A stretch of 64,000 nt of DNA, taken from the NCBI RefSeq assembly GCF_014653695.1, contig NZ_BNAR01000007.1, positions 124,001 to 188,000 on the forward strand. Reading direction: 5' to 3'. Below, piece after piece: positions 1 to 9,328 of the stretch. Both the position numbers and the translations under genes were made by a program. This DNA is from Lentzea cavernae (GTDB taxonomy: Bacteria > Actinomycetota > Actinomycetes > Mycobacteriales > Pseudonocardiaceae). Position 1 is the stretch's first letter, and the number at the start of each line of letters is the position of its first letter. The notes beneath the pieces were generated by a model. That model saw only the letters and a program-made list of their open reading frames with translations. It was not told where the DNA came from and made no database searches.

Positions 1-12
1 GCTACAACCGAA

Positions 13-1095
13 TTAGCTGGTGGCGTCGATGGTCGCGCTGGCCAGGACGATGTCGCCGGCCGCGTCCTCGCGGTAGATCGCCACGGCCTGGCCTGGGGCC
101 ACGCCCTTCAGCGGCTCCCGCAACTGCACCCGCAGCACGCCGCCGACCAGTTCGGCGACAGCGGGCGCGGTGCCACCGTGCGCACGCACCTGGGCGACGC
201 ACTCGACGGGCCCGTCGAGCTCCACGTGTGCGACCGGGGAGGACGCGGAAATCTCCGTCACCGCGAGCTTCTCGACCGCGCCGACCCGCACGTTCCCGGA
301 CACCGGCTCCAGCGCCAGCACGTACCGCGGGCGGCCGTCGGCTGCGGGGCCGTCGAGACCGAGGCCCTTGCGCTGCCCGACGGTGAACTCGTGCACGCCC
401 GCGTGGCGGCCCAGCACCGCGCCCGTCGCGTCGTCGATGAGCAGGCCCGGCTTGGTCTCCATGCGGCCCGCCAGGAACTTCTGCGTGTCGCCGTCCGGGA
501 TGAAGCAGATGTCGTGGCTGTCCGGCTTCTTCGCGACCGACAGGCCTCGAGACGCCGCCTCGACGCGCACGTCGTCCTTCGTCGTGTCGCCCAGCGGGAA
601 CATGGCGTGCGCGAGCTGGTCCTCGGTCAGCGACGCCAGCACGTACGACTGGTCCTTGCCCAGGTCGGCGGAGCGGCGCAGCTCGGGACGCCCGCCGACC
701 ATCTCCAGCCGCGCGTAGTGGCCGGTGCAGACGGCGTCGAAGCCCAGGGCGATCGCCTTGTCCAGCAACGCCTCGAACTTGATCCGCTCGTTGCAGCGCA
801 GGCACGGGTTCGGCGTGCGGCCCGCCGCGTACTCCGCGACGAAGTCCTCGACGACCTCTTCGGTGAAGCGCTCGGCGAAGTCCCAGACGTAGAACGGGAT
901 GCCCATCAGATCAGCGGCACGGCGGGCGTCGTGGGCGTCCTCGATCGTGCAGCAGCCCCGTGCGCCCGTGCGCAGCGTGCCGGGCTTCGCCGACAACGCC
1001 AGGTGCACGCCCGTCACGTCGTGTCCCGCTTCGACGGCGCGTGCCGCCGCCACCGCGGAATCGACACCACCGCTCATCGCCGCGAGGACCTTCAC
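13..1095 (-). CDS. mnmA: tRNA-specific 2-thiouridylase MnmA
   Basis: MnmA thiolates uridine 34 of Lys, Glu and Gln tRNAs, using ATP and persulfide sulfur relayed from a cysteine desulfurase. The 360-aa product has the PP-loop SGGVDSA at residues 8-14, the first catalytic cysteine in NPCLRC (C98) and the second in [10 protein letters not shown] (C197), so both active-site cysteines are present. Length is normal for the family. The GTG start overlaps the stop of the upstream cysteine desulfurase as GTGA, which implies translational coupling of sulfur donor and user. It is the last gene seen in a five-gene minus-strand operon. Confidence 0.97.
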   Translation of the reverse strand: MKVLAAMSGGVDSAVAAARAVEAGHDVTGVHLALSAKPGTLRTGARGCCTIEDAHDARRAADLMGIPFYVWDFAERFTEEVVEDFVAEYAAGRTPNPCLRCNERIKFEALLDKAIALGFDAVCTGHYARLEMVGGRPELRRSADLGKDQSYVLASLTEDQLAHAMFPLGDTTKDDVRVEAASRGLSVAKKPDSHDICFIPDGDTQKFLAGRMETKPGLLIDDATGAVLGRHAGVHEFTVGQRKGLGLDGPAADGRPRYVLALEPVSGNVRVGAVEKLAVTEISASSPVAHVELDGPVECVAQVRAHGGTAPAVAELVGGVLRVQLREPLKGVAPGQAVAIYREDAAGDIVLASATIDATS

Positions 1096-2261
1096 TGCTT
1101 GACCACCTTCCGGGAACGCCTCATGCCTGCCAGTCCTGCCGTACGTGCGCGCTCGACCACCGGGCCGATGACGGTCGCGAGTTTTTCAACATCCGCGTGC
1201 GTCGACGTATGCCCGAGAGAGAACCTCAGGGATCCGCGCGCCAACGCCGGTTCGACGTCCATCGCCAGCAGCACGTGGCTCGGTTGTGCGACGCCGGCCG
1301 TGCACGCGGAGCCCGTCGAGCACTCGACACCGCGTGCGTCGAGCAGCATCAGCAGGCTGTCGCCCTCGCAGCCGGGGAACGTCAGGTGCGCGTTGCCGGG
1401 CAGGCGGTCGACCGGGTCGCCGTTCACGATCACGTCCGGCACGACCGCGCGCACCGACGCGATCAGCTCGTCGCGCAGCGCCGCGGTCTCGACCGCCCGG
1501 GAAGCCTGTTCGTCCACCGAGATCCGCACCGCGCGCGCCAGGCCGACGATCGACGGCACGTCCAGCGTGCCGGACCGCACGTCGCGCTCCTGGCCGCCGC
1601 CGTGCATCAACGGCGTGCACTTCACGTCCCGCGCGAGCAGCAGCACGCCGACGCCGTACGGGCCGCCGACCTTGTGGCCGGTCATGGTGAGCGCGGAGGC
1701 GCCGGACGCGGCGAAGTCGACGGGAACCGCGCCGACGGCCTGCACCGCGTCCGTGTGGAACGGCACGCCGTGCTCGGAGCACAGGCGCGCGATGTCGTGC
1801 ACGGGGTTGATGGTGCCGACCTCGTTGTTCGCCCACATCGTGGTGACCAGGGCGACGTCGTCGTCGAGCGCTTCCGCCACCGACTCCGGCGACACCCGCC
1901 CGAAGCGGTCGGTGGGCAGCCAGGTGACCTCGGCGCCCTGCCGCTCCAGCCACTCGACGGCGTCGAGCACGGCGTGGTGCTCCACGGCCGAGGCGAGCAC
2001 GCGACGACGGTCACTCGCCCAGTAGATGCCCTTGACCGCGAGGTTGTCGCTCTCCGTGCCGCCGCCGGTGAACAGCACCTCGGACGGCCGGGCGCCCAGG
2101 GCGTCGGCGATGTCCTCGCGGGCCTCCTCGACCGCCCGGCGGGCCCGCCTGCCGGAGGTGTGCAGCGACGAGGCGTTGCCCGTGGTGGACAACGCCTCGG
2201 TCATGGCCGCGACCGCCTGGGGGTGCATGGGGGTCGTGGCCGCGTGGTCGAGATAAGCCAT
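1092..2261 (-). CDS. Cysteine desulfurase (IscS/NifS class, PLP-dependent)
   Basis: This enzyme releases sulfur from L-cysteine as an enzyme-bound persulfide for tRNA thiolation and Fe-S assembly. The 389-aa protein starts [10 protein letters not shown], carries the PLP lysine in TGHKVGGP (K197) and the persulfide cysteine in STGSAC (C320). Its ATG overlaps the stop of the upstream MFS gene, and its stop overlaps the mnmA start, so the most likely recipient is MnmA. The position matches Rv3025c, next to trmU, in mycobacteria (recalled gene order). Confidence 0.95.
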   Translation of the reverse strand: MAYLDHAATTPMHPQAVAAMTEALSTTGNASSLHTSGRRARRAVEEAREDIADALGARPSEVLFTGGGTESDNLAVKGIYWASDRRRVLASAVEHHAVLDAVEWLERQGAEVTWLPTDRFGRVSPESVAEALDDDVALVTTMWANNEVGTINPVHDIARLCSEHGVPFHTDAVQAVGAVPVDFAASGASALTMTGHKVGGPYGVGVLLLARDVKCTPLMHGGGQERDVRSGTLDVPSIVGLARAVRISVDEQASRAVETAALRDELIASVRAVVPDVIVNGDPVDRLPGNAHLTFPGCEGDSLLMLLDARGVECSTGSACTAGVAQPSHVLLAMDVEPALARGSLRFSLGHTSTHADVEKLATVIGPVVERARTAGLAGMRRSRKVVKQ

Positions 2262-3604
2262 CAGGGCTCAAGGGTAGCCCGCATGCGGGGCCCGGTCAGA
2301 ATCGCTCCCACCACGGCCAACGCCGCCATCGACAGGTTGAGCACCACCACGCCCGCGGTCGGCGCCGTCGCCACGACGAGCACACCGCCCAGTCCGATCA
2401 TGGTCGCCGAGAAGAGCATGTCCGAGATCTGCAGCGCGGCGGAGTTGAAACCCCGGTCGGCCTCGGGTGATGCGGCCATCATCAGCACGCCGACGCTGGA
2501 CGTCGCCATGCCCATGCCCGCGCCCGCCACGGCCCACAGGACCGGCGTGAGGAACGCGGGACCCCACGTGGGTGCGATGAGCGTCACGGCCGCGACACCG
2601 GTCGCGACGAACAGGAAGCCGGTGCGGACGAGCGTGTGACGCTCGATCTCGGGGTGCCGTGACGCCCACATCGACGCGCCGGCCCAGCCGAGCGCGCTCA
2701 GCGTCAGCGGGATGCCCGCCTCCAGGGGCGAGTAGCCGTGCACGACGCTCAACGTCAGCGGGATGAAGCCCTCGACCGCGAAGAACGTGCCCGCGAGCAG
2801 CCCGCGCGCCAGGATCGTGACGGGAAGGCCGCGACGGGCGAGGAGCGTGCCCTTGGGCAGCAGGATGCGCAGTGCGGGCGCGAGCAGCAGCAGCGCCACC
2901 GCGATCAGCCACCACGTGCGGTGCTGCAGGCCCCAGCTCAGGCCCACGACGCCCAGCCCGACGGCCACGGCGGCGAGCGGCAGGTGCTTGCGCACCGGCG
3001 GGGTCTCGGCGTGCGGGGGGACCTTCCTGAGCACCGGCACGAGCAGCACGATGCCGAGCAGCACCAGCGGGATGATCCCGAGGAACACCCACCGCCAGCT
3101 CAGGTGCTCGGTCGCCCAGCCCGCGACCGCCGGCCCCACCAGCGACGGGATCACCCAGGCCGCGGACAGCGCGCCGAACACGGCGGGCCGGCTGTCCTCG
3201 GGGTAGGCGACCGCGATCAGCACGTACACGGCGACGATCAGGAAGCCCACGCCGAAGCCCTGCAGCACCCGGCCGGCGAGCAGCACCGCCATGTTCTCGG
3301 CGACGCCCGCGACCACGAGCCCGGCGAGGAACAGCAGCACGCCGATCAGGATCGCGGGCTTGGGGCCCCTGCGGTCGGAGAGCCGTCCGGAGAAGACCGT
3401 GGCCATGACGCTCGCCGCGAGGTTCGCGAGGAACGGCCACGCGTACAGCGCCTCGCCCCTCAGCTCGCGGACCATGGTGGGCATCGCCGTGCCGACGCCC
3501 ATCGCCTCGAAGGCGAAGAGCGTGACCAGCAGGAGGATGCCCGTCGTGGGCCAGCGGCGTTCAGGCGACCAGAGGCGTGATGGTGCGGGCTCGGTGAGTG
3601 TCAC
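2261..3604 (-). CDS. MFS transporter
   Basis: This is a major facilitator superfamily permease with many hydrophobic helices and the loop 2-3 signature [11 protein letters not shown] in the N-terminal half. Substrate is unknown; drug or metabolite export is typical for this size. I chose the GTG at 3604 ([10 protein letters not shown]). A TTG in frame at 3619 is possible, but the GGAGA before it abuts the codon. Either start lies inside the 3' end of the upstream acyltransferase gene, so translation is coupled. The gene interrupts a set otherwise conserved between acyltransferase and cysteine desulfurase, so it may be a lineage-specific insertion. Confidence 0.88.
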   Translation of the reverse strand: MTLTEPAPSRLWSPERRWPTTGILLLVTLFAFEAMGVGTAMPTMVRELRGEALYAWPFLANLAASVMATVFSGRLSDRRGPKPAILIGVLLFLAGLVVAGVAENMAVLLAGRVLQGFGVGFLIVAVYVLIAVAYPEDSRPAVFGALSAAWVIPSLVGPAVAGWATEHLSWRWVFLGIIPLVLLGIVLLVPVLRKVPPHAETPPVRKHLPLAAVAVGLGVVGLSWGLQHRTWWLIAVALLLLAPALRILLPKGTLLARRGLPVTILARGLLAGTFFAVEGFIPLTLSVVHGYSPLEAGIPLTLSALGWAGASMWASRHPEIERHTLVRTGFLFVATGVAAVTLIAPTWGPAFLTPVLWAVAGAGMGMATSSVGVLMMAASPEADRGFNSAALQISDMLFSATMIGLGGVLVVATAPTAGVVVLNLSMAALAVVGAILTGPRMRATLEP

Positions 3605-4433
3605 CTGTAGATGGTGCAATCTCCAGTTCGGTCGAGGTCAAGCGGTTTGATTGCTCTTCGGCAAGTTTCGCCAGTTCGCGTCGTGTTCCGGCGCGTCCGG
3701 GAGCGATCTCGTCCAGCACGTGGACCTCGACGACCAGATCCCGGACCTTGAGCACGCGGCGGATCGAGTCGACCAGCGTGTCGGTGCCGATGAACGCGGG
3801 CTGCGTCGTGCGGTGGTCGCCGATCCGGTAGCGCAGCACGATCGGCCGCACCGGCACCCCGGCGTCGAGCGCGGCCTGGAACAGCGCCGGCTTGTAGTGC
3901 CCGGACGCGAGCCCGCACCACGTCGTCCCCTCGGCGTGGATGCCGACCGCACTGCCGTTGCGCAACGTCGTGGCGAGCTCGTCCACCGTTCGCGGCAGCT
4001 CGCGCAGCTTCTCGCGGTCGAGGTAGACCGTGCCGGCCGCCGTGATGATCGGGCCGAGCACCGGCCAGCTCTTGATGTCCTTCTTGGCCACGAGCTTGAT
4101 CGGCTGCACCGAGTCGATCGCGAGCTCGTCGAGCCACGACACGTGGTTGCTCGCGACGAGCACCCCGCGCTTCGGCACCTCCTGGAACTTCCTGGCGCCG
4201 TGCACCTCGAGCCTCACCCCGAACGCCCGCAGCACGGCGTGGAACCACAGCCGCACAACGCTTTCGCGCTGCCTGCCCGGCAGCAGCAACGCGAGGGCGA
4301 GCGTGACGCCGAACAGGAGTGCGGTGATCGCCGTGAAGGCCCGCCAGGCCTGCCTGAACCCGTTCACCTGCTGTGGCGTGCTGCCGACACATCCGTCACC
4401 GCACGGCGACGCGGGCATCCAGGCGTGACTCAT
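3561..4433 (-). CDS. 1-acyl-sn-glycerol-3-phosphate acyltransferase family (PlsC/OlsA-like)
   Basis: This membrane-associated acyltransferase of the PlsC fold has 290 aa. It has an N-terminal hydrophobic helix (about residues 33-52), the HX4D catalytic motif HVSWLD (H97, D102) and the EGT acyl-acceptor motif near residue 168. The start is the ATG at 4431-4433, which overlaps the TGA of the upstream GNAT gene (ATGA). Longer upstream readings run through that gene in another frame and are not real. Pairing with an OlsB-like enzyme suggests it adds the second acyl chain in ornithine-type aminolipid synthesis, although ordinary phosphatidic acid synthesis is an alternative. Confidence 0.9.
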   Translation of the reverse strand: MSHAWMPASPCGDGCVGSTPQQVNGFRQAWRAFTAITALLFGVTLALALLLPGRQRESVVRLWFHAVLRAFGVRLEVHGARKFQEVPKRGVLVASNHVSWLDELAIDSVQPIKLVAKKDIKSWPVLGPIITAAGTVYLDREKLRELPRTVDELATTLRNGSAVGIHAEGTTWCGLASGHYKPALFQAALDAGVPVRPIVLRYRIGDHRTTQPAFIGTDTLVDSIRRVLKVRDLVVEVHVLDEIAPGRAGTRRELAKLAEEQSNRLTSTELEIAPSTGDTHRARTITPLVA

Positions 4434-5203
4434 GGCGTCTCCCCCAGGAAGAACTTCAGGTACCGCTGGTCCATGTGGTCCATGCCGAGCAGGATGAAGA
4501 GGTCGGCGACGCCGAAGTCCGCGTCGAGCGCGGGCCGCCCGCAGATCTTGGCGCCGAGCCGCAGGTAGCCCTTGAGCAACGGCGGCAGCACGGTCTTCTC
4601 CGGCCGTGCGACCGCGTCGACGTCCCACGGGTTGTGCGGCGTGACCCGGTACTGCTCGGGCGCGTAGTGCTTGGCGTGCACCGTGTCCCACACACCGGCC
4701 GCGAGCGCGCCACCGTCCTGCAACGGGATCGACGCGCACCCGACGAGCCACTTGTGGCCGCTCAGAAACATGTACCGCGCGATACCCGCCCACACGAGGC
4801 TGACGACGGCGCCGTTGCGGTGGTCGGGGTGCACGCACGAACGGCCGGTCTCGACCGTCGAACTGCGGATGTCGTCGAGGTTGGTGAGGTCGAACTCGCC
4901 CTCGCCGTAAAGCCTTCCGGCCTCCCGCGCCCGTTCGGGCGGCAGCATCCGGTAGCCGCCGACGATCTCGCCGGTGCGGTCGTCGCGCACCACGAGGTGG
5001 TCGCAGTGCTGGTCGAACTCGTCGACGTCGTGGCCGGGCACGCGGGTGTGCAGCGTCGCCCCCATCTCACCGGCGAACACCTCGTAGCGCAGTCGCTGCG
5101 CGGCGACGACTTCTTCGCTGTCACGGGCGACGAGGAGGGAGTAGCGGGGTGCGTTCCCGTCCTGCTGGACGGGGGTGCTGACAAGCAGTTCCGGCTGCGT
5201 CAT
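4430..5203 (-). CDS. GNAT-fold N-acyltransferase, OlsB-like (ornithine-acyl-ACP acyltransferase family)
   Basis: The 257-aa protein has the COG3176/OlsB layout. An N-terminal half contains LRYEVFAGEMGA and DEFDQHCDHLVV, then comes a GGYRMLPP strand, then the acyl-carrier-binding core ETGRSCVHPDHRNG. OlsB enzymes put a 3-hydroxyacyl chain on the alpha-amino group of ornithine. The immediate downstream PlsC-like gene is what an OlsB/OlsA pair would look like, so ornithine lipid formation is the best inference. It is the first gene of the five-gene operon. A TGACCGGTCA palindrome lies at 5252-5261 in its upstream region. Confidence 0.82.
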   Translation of the reverse strand: MTQPELLVSTPVQQDGNAPRYSLLVARDSEEVVAAQRLRYEVFAGEMGATLHTRVPGHDVDEFDQHCDHLVVRDDRTGEIVGGYRMLPPERAREAGRLYGEGEFDLTNLDDIRSSTVETGRSCVHPDHRNGAVVSLVWAGIARYMFLSGHKWLVGCASIPLQDGGALAAGVWDTVHAKHYAPEQYRVTPHNPWDVDAVARPEKTVLPPLLKGYLRLGAKICGRPALDADFGVADLFILLGMDHMDQRYLKFFLGETP

Positions 5204-5327
5204 GCGAACCAGGGTGAAGCTGGGTTGGCTAATCGCAGCAGGTCAGAACGATGACCGGTCAGTGGCAGGTCGGTTAACCCGAGGTAGTGGTGGGTGATGT
5301 GCCCGATTTCGGTCGCTCGACCGAACG

Positions 5328-5363
5328 CGAACGGCCGCCCCACCGAGGTGGGACGGCCGTTCG
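5328..5363 (-). terminator. Terminator hairpin after etfA
   Basis: A 10-bp perfect stem (5328-5337 with 5354-5363) encloses a 6-bp inner stem (5339-5344 with 5347-5352) and a 2-nt GA loop. It lies 14 bases past the etfA stop on the minus strand. There is no U-tract, which is common for actinobacterial terminators. It separates the etf operon from the acyltransferase operon. Confidence 0.75.
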
Positions 5364-5377
5364 TGAGCTGGAAGTGC

Positions 5378-6331
5378 TCAGCCCTTGCGCTTCTTGACGT
5401 CCTCGGTCAGCTGCGGCGCGACGTTGAACAGGTCGCCCACGACACCGAAGTCGGCGATCTCGAAGATCGGGGCCTCGGGGTCCTTGTTGACCGCGACGAT
5501 CGTCTTCGAGGTCTGCATGCCCGCGCGGTGCTGGATGGCGCCGGAGATGCCCAGCGCCACGTACAGCTGCGGCGAGACCGTCTTGCCGGTCTGGCCCACC
5601 TGGAACTGGTGCGGGTAGTAGCCCGAGTCGACGGCGGCGCGCGAGGCGCCGACGGCGGCGCCGAGCGAGTCGGCGAGCTCCTCGACGACGGAGAACTTCT
5701 CGGCCGAGCCGACGCCGCGGCCACCGGAGACGACGACCGAGGCCTCGGTCAGCTCCGGGCGGTCGCCACCGACGACGGTCTCGCGCGAGGTGACGCGGGC
5801 GGACTTGGCGGCGTCCACGGAGACGGAGACCGACTCGTCGAGGACGGCGTCCGCGGCGGACTCCTCGGACTCCACGCCGCCGGGGCGGACGGTGATGACC
5901 GGGGTGCCCTTGCTGACCTTCGCCTTGACGACGAACGCGCCACCGAAGATGGACTGCACGCCGGTGCCGTCGGCCTCGACGTCCACGACGTCGACGAGCC
6001 AGCCGGAGTCGATGCGCACGGCTAGGCGGCCGGCGACCTCCTTGCCCTCGACGGTCGCGGAGAGGAGCACCGCGGACGCGTTGGGGGCGAGGGCGGCCAG
6101 AGCGTCGACCTTCGGGGTCACCAGGAAGCCGGCGGCGTCGTCGGACTCGACGGCGTACACCTTGGCGGCGCCGTACTTGCCGAGCGACTCGCGGATCTTG
6201 GACGCGGTGCCGGGCGCGCCGACGACCACGGCGGACGGCGTGCCGAGGCGGCGCGCGGCCGTCAGCAGCTCGTAGCTGACCTTCTTGACCTCGCCGTCGA
6301 CGTGGTCGACCAGAACCAGTACTTCAGACAT
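5378..6331 (-). CDS. etfA: Electron transfer flavoprotein subunit alpha
   Basis: ETF alpha (FixB-like) forms an FAD- and AMP-containing heterodimer with ETF beta and passes electrons from acyl-CoA dehydrogenases to the respiratory chain. The 317-aa product starts [17 protein letters not shown]. The C-terminal FAD domain contains [10 protein letters not shown] and the conserved [15 protein letters not shown] and DLFNVAPQL segments. The ATG at 6331 follows a strong GGAGGGG ribosome site. In-frame readings further upstream enter etfB and lack a site. Only 13 bases separate it from etfB. Confidence 0.96.
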   Translation of the reverse strand: MSEVLVLVDHVDGEVKKVSYELLTAARRLGTPSAVVVGAPGTASKIRESLGKYGAAKVYAVESDDAAGFLVTPKVDALAALAPNASAVLLSATVEGKEVAGRLAVRIDSGWLVDVVDVEADGTGVQSIFGGAFVVKAKVSKGTPVITVRPGGVESEESAADAVLDESVSVSVDAAKSARVTSRETVVGGDRPELTEASVVVSGGRGVGSAEKFSVVEELADSLGAAVGASRAAVDSGYYPHQFQVGQTGKTVSPQLYVALGISGAIQHRAGMQTSKTIVAVNKDPEAPIFEIADFGVVGDLFNVAPQLTEDVKKRKG

Positions 6332-6344
6332 GATTTCCCCTCCC

Positions 6345-7127
6345 TCAGATGAGCTTCTGGCCGACGAGGAACTCGGCGATCTTGGACCCGCCGTCGCCGC
6401 CGTCCTCGACGCGCTGGCCCGCGGTGCGCGGCGGCTTCGGGGAAGCCTCCTGCACCTGGGTGTACGCACCGGACAGGCCGACCTCGGACGCGTCGATGCC
6501 GAGGTCCGCCACGGTGAGCGTGGAGACGGGCTTCTTCTTCGCGGCCATGATGCCCTTGAAGGACGGGTAACGCGGCTCGTTGATCTTCTCGGTCACGGAG
6601 ACCACGGCCGGGAGCGACGCCTCGAGGAACGCGACGCCCTCGTCGGTCTCGCGCTCGCCCTTGATCGTGGAGCCCTCGACGGTGACCTTGCGCAGCTGGG
6701 TGACCTGCGGCAGGCCGAGCAGCTCGGCGAGGATGGCCGGAACGGCGCCCGCGCGGCCGTCGGTGGCCTCGTTGCCCGCGACGACCAGGTCGACGTTCTC
6801 GACGGTGCCGATCGCCTTCGCGAGGACCTTCGCCGTCGCCAGCGAGTCCGAGCCGTGCAACGCCTCGTCGCTGACGTGGATGGCCTTGTCGGCACCCATC
6901 GACAGCGCCTTGCGAATGGCGTCGGTGGCGCGGTCGGGACCCATCGCGATCACGGTGACCTCGCCGCCGTGGGCTTCCTTCAGCAGAAGGGCCTCTTCGA
7001 CAGCGCGCTCGTTGATCTCGTCGAGCACCGCATCCGCGGATTCGCGGTCAAGGGTGTGGTCGGCGTCGGTGAGCTTGCGCTCGGACCAGGTGTCAGGCAC
7101 CTGCTTGACCAGGACAACAATGTTCAT
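6345..7127 (-). CDS. etfB: Electron transfer flavoprotein subunit beta
   Basis: ETF beta (FixA-like) has 260 aa, begins MNIVVLVKQVPDTW and carries the family signature in VVAGNEATDGRAGAVPAIL. It partners the downstream etfA product. The start is preceded by GAGGACC. The C-terminus ends in the usual ETF-beta tail (KIAEFLVGQKLI). The order etfB-etfA followed by the acyltransferases, desulfurase and mnmA matches Rv3029c-Rv3024c, with the MFS gene as the exception. Confidence 0.96.
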   Translation of the reverse strand: MNIVVLVKQVPDTWSERKLTDADHTLDRESADAVLDEINERAVEEALLLKEAHGGEVTVIAMGPDRATDAIRKALSMGADKAIHVSDEALHGSDSLATAKVLAKAIGTVENVDLVVAGNEATDGRAGAVPAILAELLGLPQVTQLRKVTVEGSTIKGERETDEGVAFLEASLPAVVSVTEKINEPRYPSFKGIMAAKKKPVSTLTVADLGIDASEVGLSGAYTQVQEASPKPPRTAGQRVEDGGDGGSKIAEFLVGQKLI

Positions 7128-7221
7128 AGGTCCTCTTCGACCTCCTGCGGACGGGCGGCGACGCTTGCGCGGAGGACTTCAGACCGCGCCGCCGGGTGTT
7201 CACGACCCTGCCATCACCCGG

Positions 7222-7250
7222 ATGTTACCCGCCAGTAGCAGCGCTGCAAA
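7222..7250 (-). promoter_or_regulatory. Candidate etfBA promoter
   Basis: Read on the minus strand, TTTGCA (7245-7250) and TAACAT (7222-7227) are separated by 17 bases. The start site would lie near 7215, giving an untranslated leader of roughly 88 bases before etfB. An imperfect palindrome, GTGACAGTTATCAC at 7273-7286, lies just upstream and could bind a regulator of either divergent gene. Confidence 0.4.
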
Positions 7251-7341
7251 CAGGAGCAAGCACCAGGCTAGCGTGACAGTTATCACCGGTTAACTCCACC
7301 AATTGAGATCTACCCCATTAGAGGGACTAGGCTGCGCTGAC

Positions 7342-8184
7342 ATGTACCGGCGAGTAGCGATCGTGACAGACTCCACGGCTTGTCTCCCGGAGCAGCTGAC
7401 TGATCGACTCGGCATCGAAGTGGTGCAGATCCAGGTGCGGATCGGCGACCACACCGACGACGAGTCCCGCATCCCGGTTCCCGAGCTGGTGTCGGCCATG
7501 CGCTCGAACGTGCCCGTGGCGACGATCCCGCCCGACCCGAACGCGTTCTTCTGGACGTACAACGAACTCGCGGCGCAGGGCGTTCGCTCGATCGTGTCCG
7601 TCCACGTGTCGAGCCGCCAGTCCGCAACGGTCGAGGCGGCGAAGGAAGCCGCCGCCAAGGTCCGCGTTCCCGTGCACGTCATCGACACCCACACCTGCGG
7701 GATGAGCATCGGCTACGCCGTCCAGGCCGCCGCGAAGGTGGCCGAGGCGGGCGGCAACGTCGAGAGGGTGCTCGCGACGGCCCAGGCGCGCTTCGACAGG
7801 TCCACCGAGCTGATCTACGTCGACACGCTCGAGTACCTGCGCCGCGGCGGCCGCATCGGCGCCGCCGCCGCACTGGTCGGCGGGGTGCTGTCGATGAAGC
7901 CGCTGCTGACCATGGCCGACGGCCAGATCACGCCGCTGGACAAGGTGATCGGCGCGGACCGCGCGCTCAACCGGATGCTGGACATCGCGGTCAAGCGCGC
8001 GGGCACCGACACCGTGGACGTCGCCGTCGAGCACTTCGACGCCGAGGAGAAGGCGACGCGGCTGCTGCGCACGTTGAGGCGCAAGGTCCCCAACGTCCGC
8101 CAGTTCATGGTGACGCAGGTCAGCTCCGCCATCGGCGCCCACGTCGGACCGGGTGCGTTGGGCATCACCGTTTCGCCGGTATGA
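7342..8184 (+). CDS. DegV family fatty-acid-binding protein (copy 1)
   Basis: DegV-family proteins bind fatty acids; in Firmicutes (FakB) they present them to a fatty acid kinase. The 280-aa protein begins VAIVTDSTACLP just after the start. It has the lipid-loop region HTCGMSIGYAVQAAA, the LIYVDTLEYLRRGGRIG core and the C-terminal IGAHVGPGALGI. The start is the ATG at 7342. There is no clear ribosome site, and TAGGCT at 7328-7333 with TTGAGA at 7303-7308 (19-base spacer) could drive a leaderless message. No FakA-like kinase is in the window. A paralogue of identical length lies at 12254-13096. Confidence 0.92.
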   Translation: MYRRVAIVTDSTACLPEQLTDRLGIEVVQIQVRIGDHTDDESRIPVPELVSAMRSNVPVATIPPDPNAFFWTYNELAAQGVRSIVSVHVSSRQSATVEAAKEAAAKVRVPVHVIDTHTCGMSIGYAVQAAAKVAEAGGNVERVLATAQARFDRSTELIYVDTLEYLRRGGRIGAAAALVGGVLSMKPLLTMADGQITPLDKVIGADRALNRMLDIAVKRAGTDTVDVAVEHFDAEEKATRLLRTLRRKVPNVRQFMVTQVSSAIGAHVGPGALGITVSPV

Positions 8185-8248
8185 GCTTCGGGAACTCAGG
8201 GGACGGTTTCGTCCGTTGAAATGGACGTAACGGACACCTGGAGGACCG

Positions 8249-8398
8249 ATGGCCGGCATCATGGACAAGATCACCAGGTTCCTGCGCAGTCCGCAGGGCC
8301 ACAAGCTGCAAGCCAAGGCACGGCAGATGGCGCAGGACCCGCGCAAGCGCGCGCAGGCGGAACAGCTGCTGCGCAAGTTCCGCGGCAAGAAGCACTAG
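8249..8398 (+). CDS. Small basic conserved-type protein, 49 aa
   Basis: This is a short ORF with a strong ribosome site (GGAGGACCG immediately before ATG). The product is a 49-residue, very basic, helix-prone protein (MAGIMDKITRFLRSPQGHKL...RKFRGKKH) with no membrane segment. Its charge pattern suggests nucleic-acid or ribosome contact, but no function is known to me. Its TAG stop (8396-8398) lies in a CTAG shared with the stop of the opposing gene, which ends at 8395. Coding is supported by the ribosome site, GC-rich third positions and clean convergent packing. Confidence 0.72.
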   Translation: MAGIMDKITRFLRSPQGHKLQAKARQMAQDPRKRAQAEQLLRKFRGKKH

Positions 8399-9201
8399 TT
8401 CCCGAAGAGGGCGTTCAACTCGCCGTAGCCCAGTCCCTCGCTGGTGCTGTCGTACGTGCCCTTCGTCAGCAGCTCCTCGGCGGCCTTCCTGGCCACCGCG
8501 TAGGCGGCTGACGCCAGCGCGGTGCCGACGCTGATCCTGGCGGCGCCCGCGGTCCCGAGTTCGTGGACCGCGGGCGCACCAGGCCCGGCAAGAACGTTGA
8601 GAGGCGCGTCGATCGCCTTCGCCAGCTCCCCGACCGTCGCGAGATCGGTCACCCCCGGCACGAAGATGCCGCTCGCGCCCGCTTCCAGATAGGCTTGCGC
8701 GCGCTCCAGCGCCAAATGCAGGCGCTCCCCCGGCTCACCCACCCCGCGCAGGAACACGTCGGTCCTCGCGTTGATGTAGAGGTCCGGCGCCGCCTCCCTG
8801 GCCGCCGCGAGACGCTCCTGCTGCTCCTTCACGTCACGAAGCCCGCTGCCGTGACCGTCCTCGATGTTGACGCCCGACGCCCCCGCCTCGGTGACGGCCC
8901 TCGCCGTGTCACCGACCTGCTCCGCGTTCTCGCCGAAACCCGACTCGATGTCCGCGGTCACCGGGATCTTCACGGCCCGGGCGATCCTGGCGACGAGGTC
9001 GATGGCGAGGTCGCGGTCGAGCGCGTCGCCGTCCGGGGCGCCGAGGCTCCACGCCACACCCGCACTGGTGGTGGCCACGGCCTTGGCTCCAGCGGCCTCG
9101 ACGATCAGGGCGGAGGCCACGTCCCAGGCGTTCGGGAGGGCGAGCGGACCGTGCTGGTGCAGGGAGTGGAAGAGCGCGGTTCGGTCAGCGGCAGAAGTCA
9201 T
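8395..9201 (-). CDS. Isocitrate lyase/phosphoenolpyruvate mutase family protein
   Basis: This is a 268-aa TIM-barrel enzyme of the PEP mutase/isocitrate lyase superfamily. It shows NAWDVASALIVEAAGAKAVATTS, the metal-binding DIESGFGE strand, GVNIEDGHG and YINARTDVF. Members cleave or form C-C or P-C bonds next to a carboxylate (2-methylisocitrate lyase, oxaloacetate hydrolase, PEP mutase). The canonical lyase KKCGH loop is not evident, so the substrate is open; no phosphonate genes are nearby. It is a lone gene whose stop overlaps the stop of the small convergent gene. Confidence 0.88.
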   Translation of the reverse strand: MTSAADRTALFHSLHQHGPLALPNAWDVASALIVEAAGAKAVATTSAGVAWSLGAPDGDALDRDLAIDLVARIARAVKIPVTADIESGFGENAEQVGDTARAVTEAGASGVNIEDGHGSGLRDVKEQQERLAAAREAAPDLYINARTDVFLRGVGEPGERLHLALERAQAYLEAGASGIFVPGVTDLATVGELAKAIDAPLNVLAGPGAPAVHELGTAGAARISVGTALASAAYAVARKAAEELLTKGTYDSTSEGLGYGELNALFGN

Positions 9202-9328
9202 GTCCGATTGATATCAGCGTCCGGCGGGAGTTCTCCGGCGGATTTCGGACAGGAACCGATGAGTTTCCGACATTCGTCGGTTTCCCTTGTTCGTCGTCGC
9301 TGCCGGTTGCTGTTGGCAGGTGCTGTTG

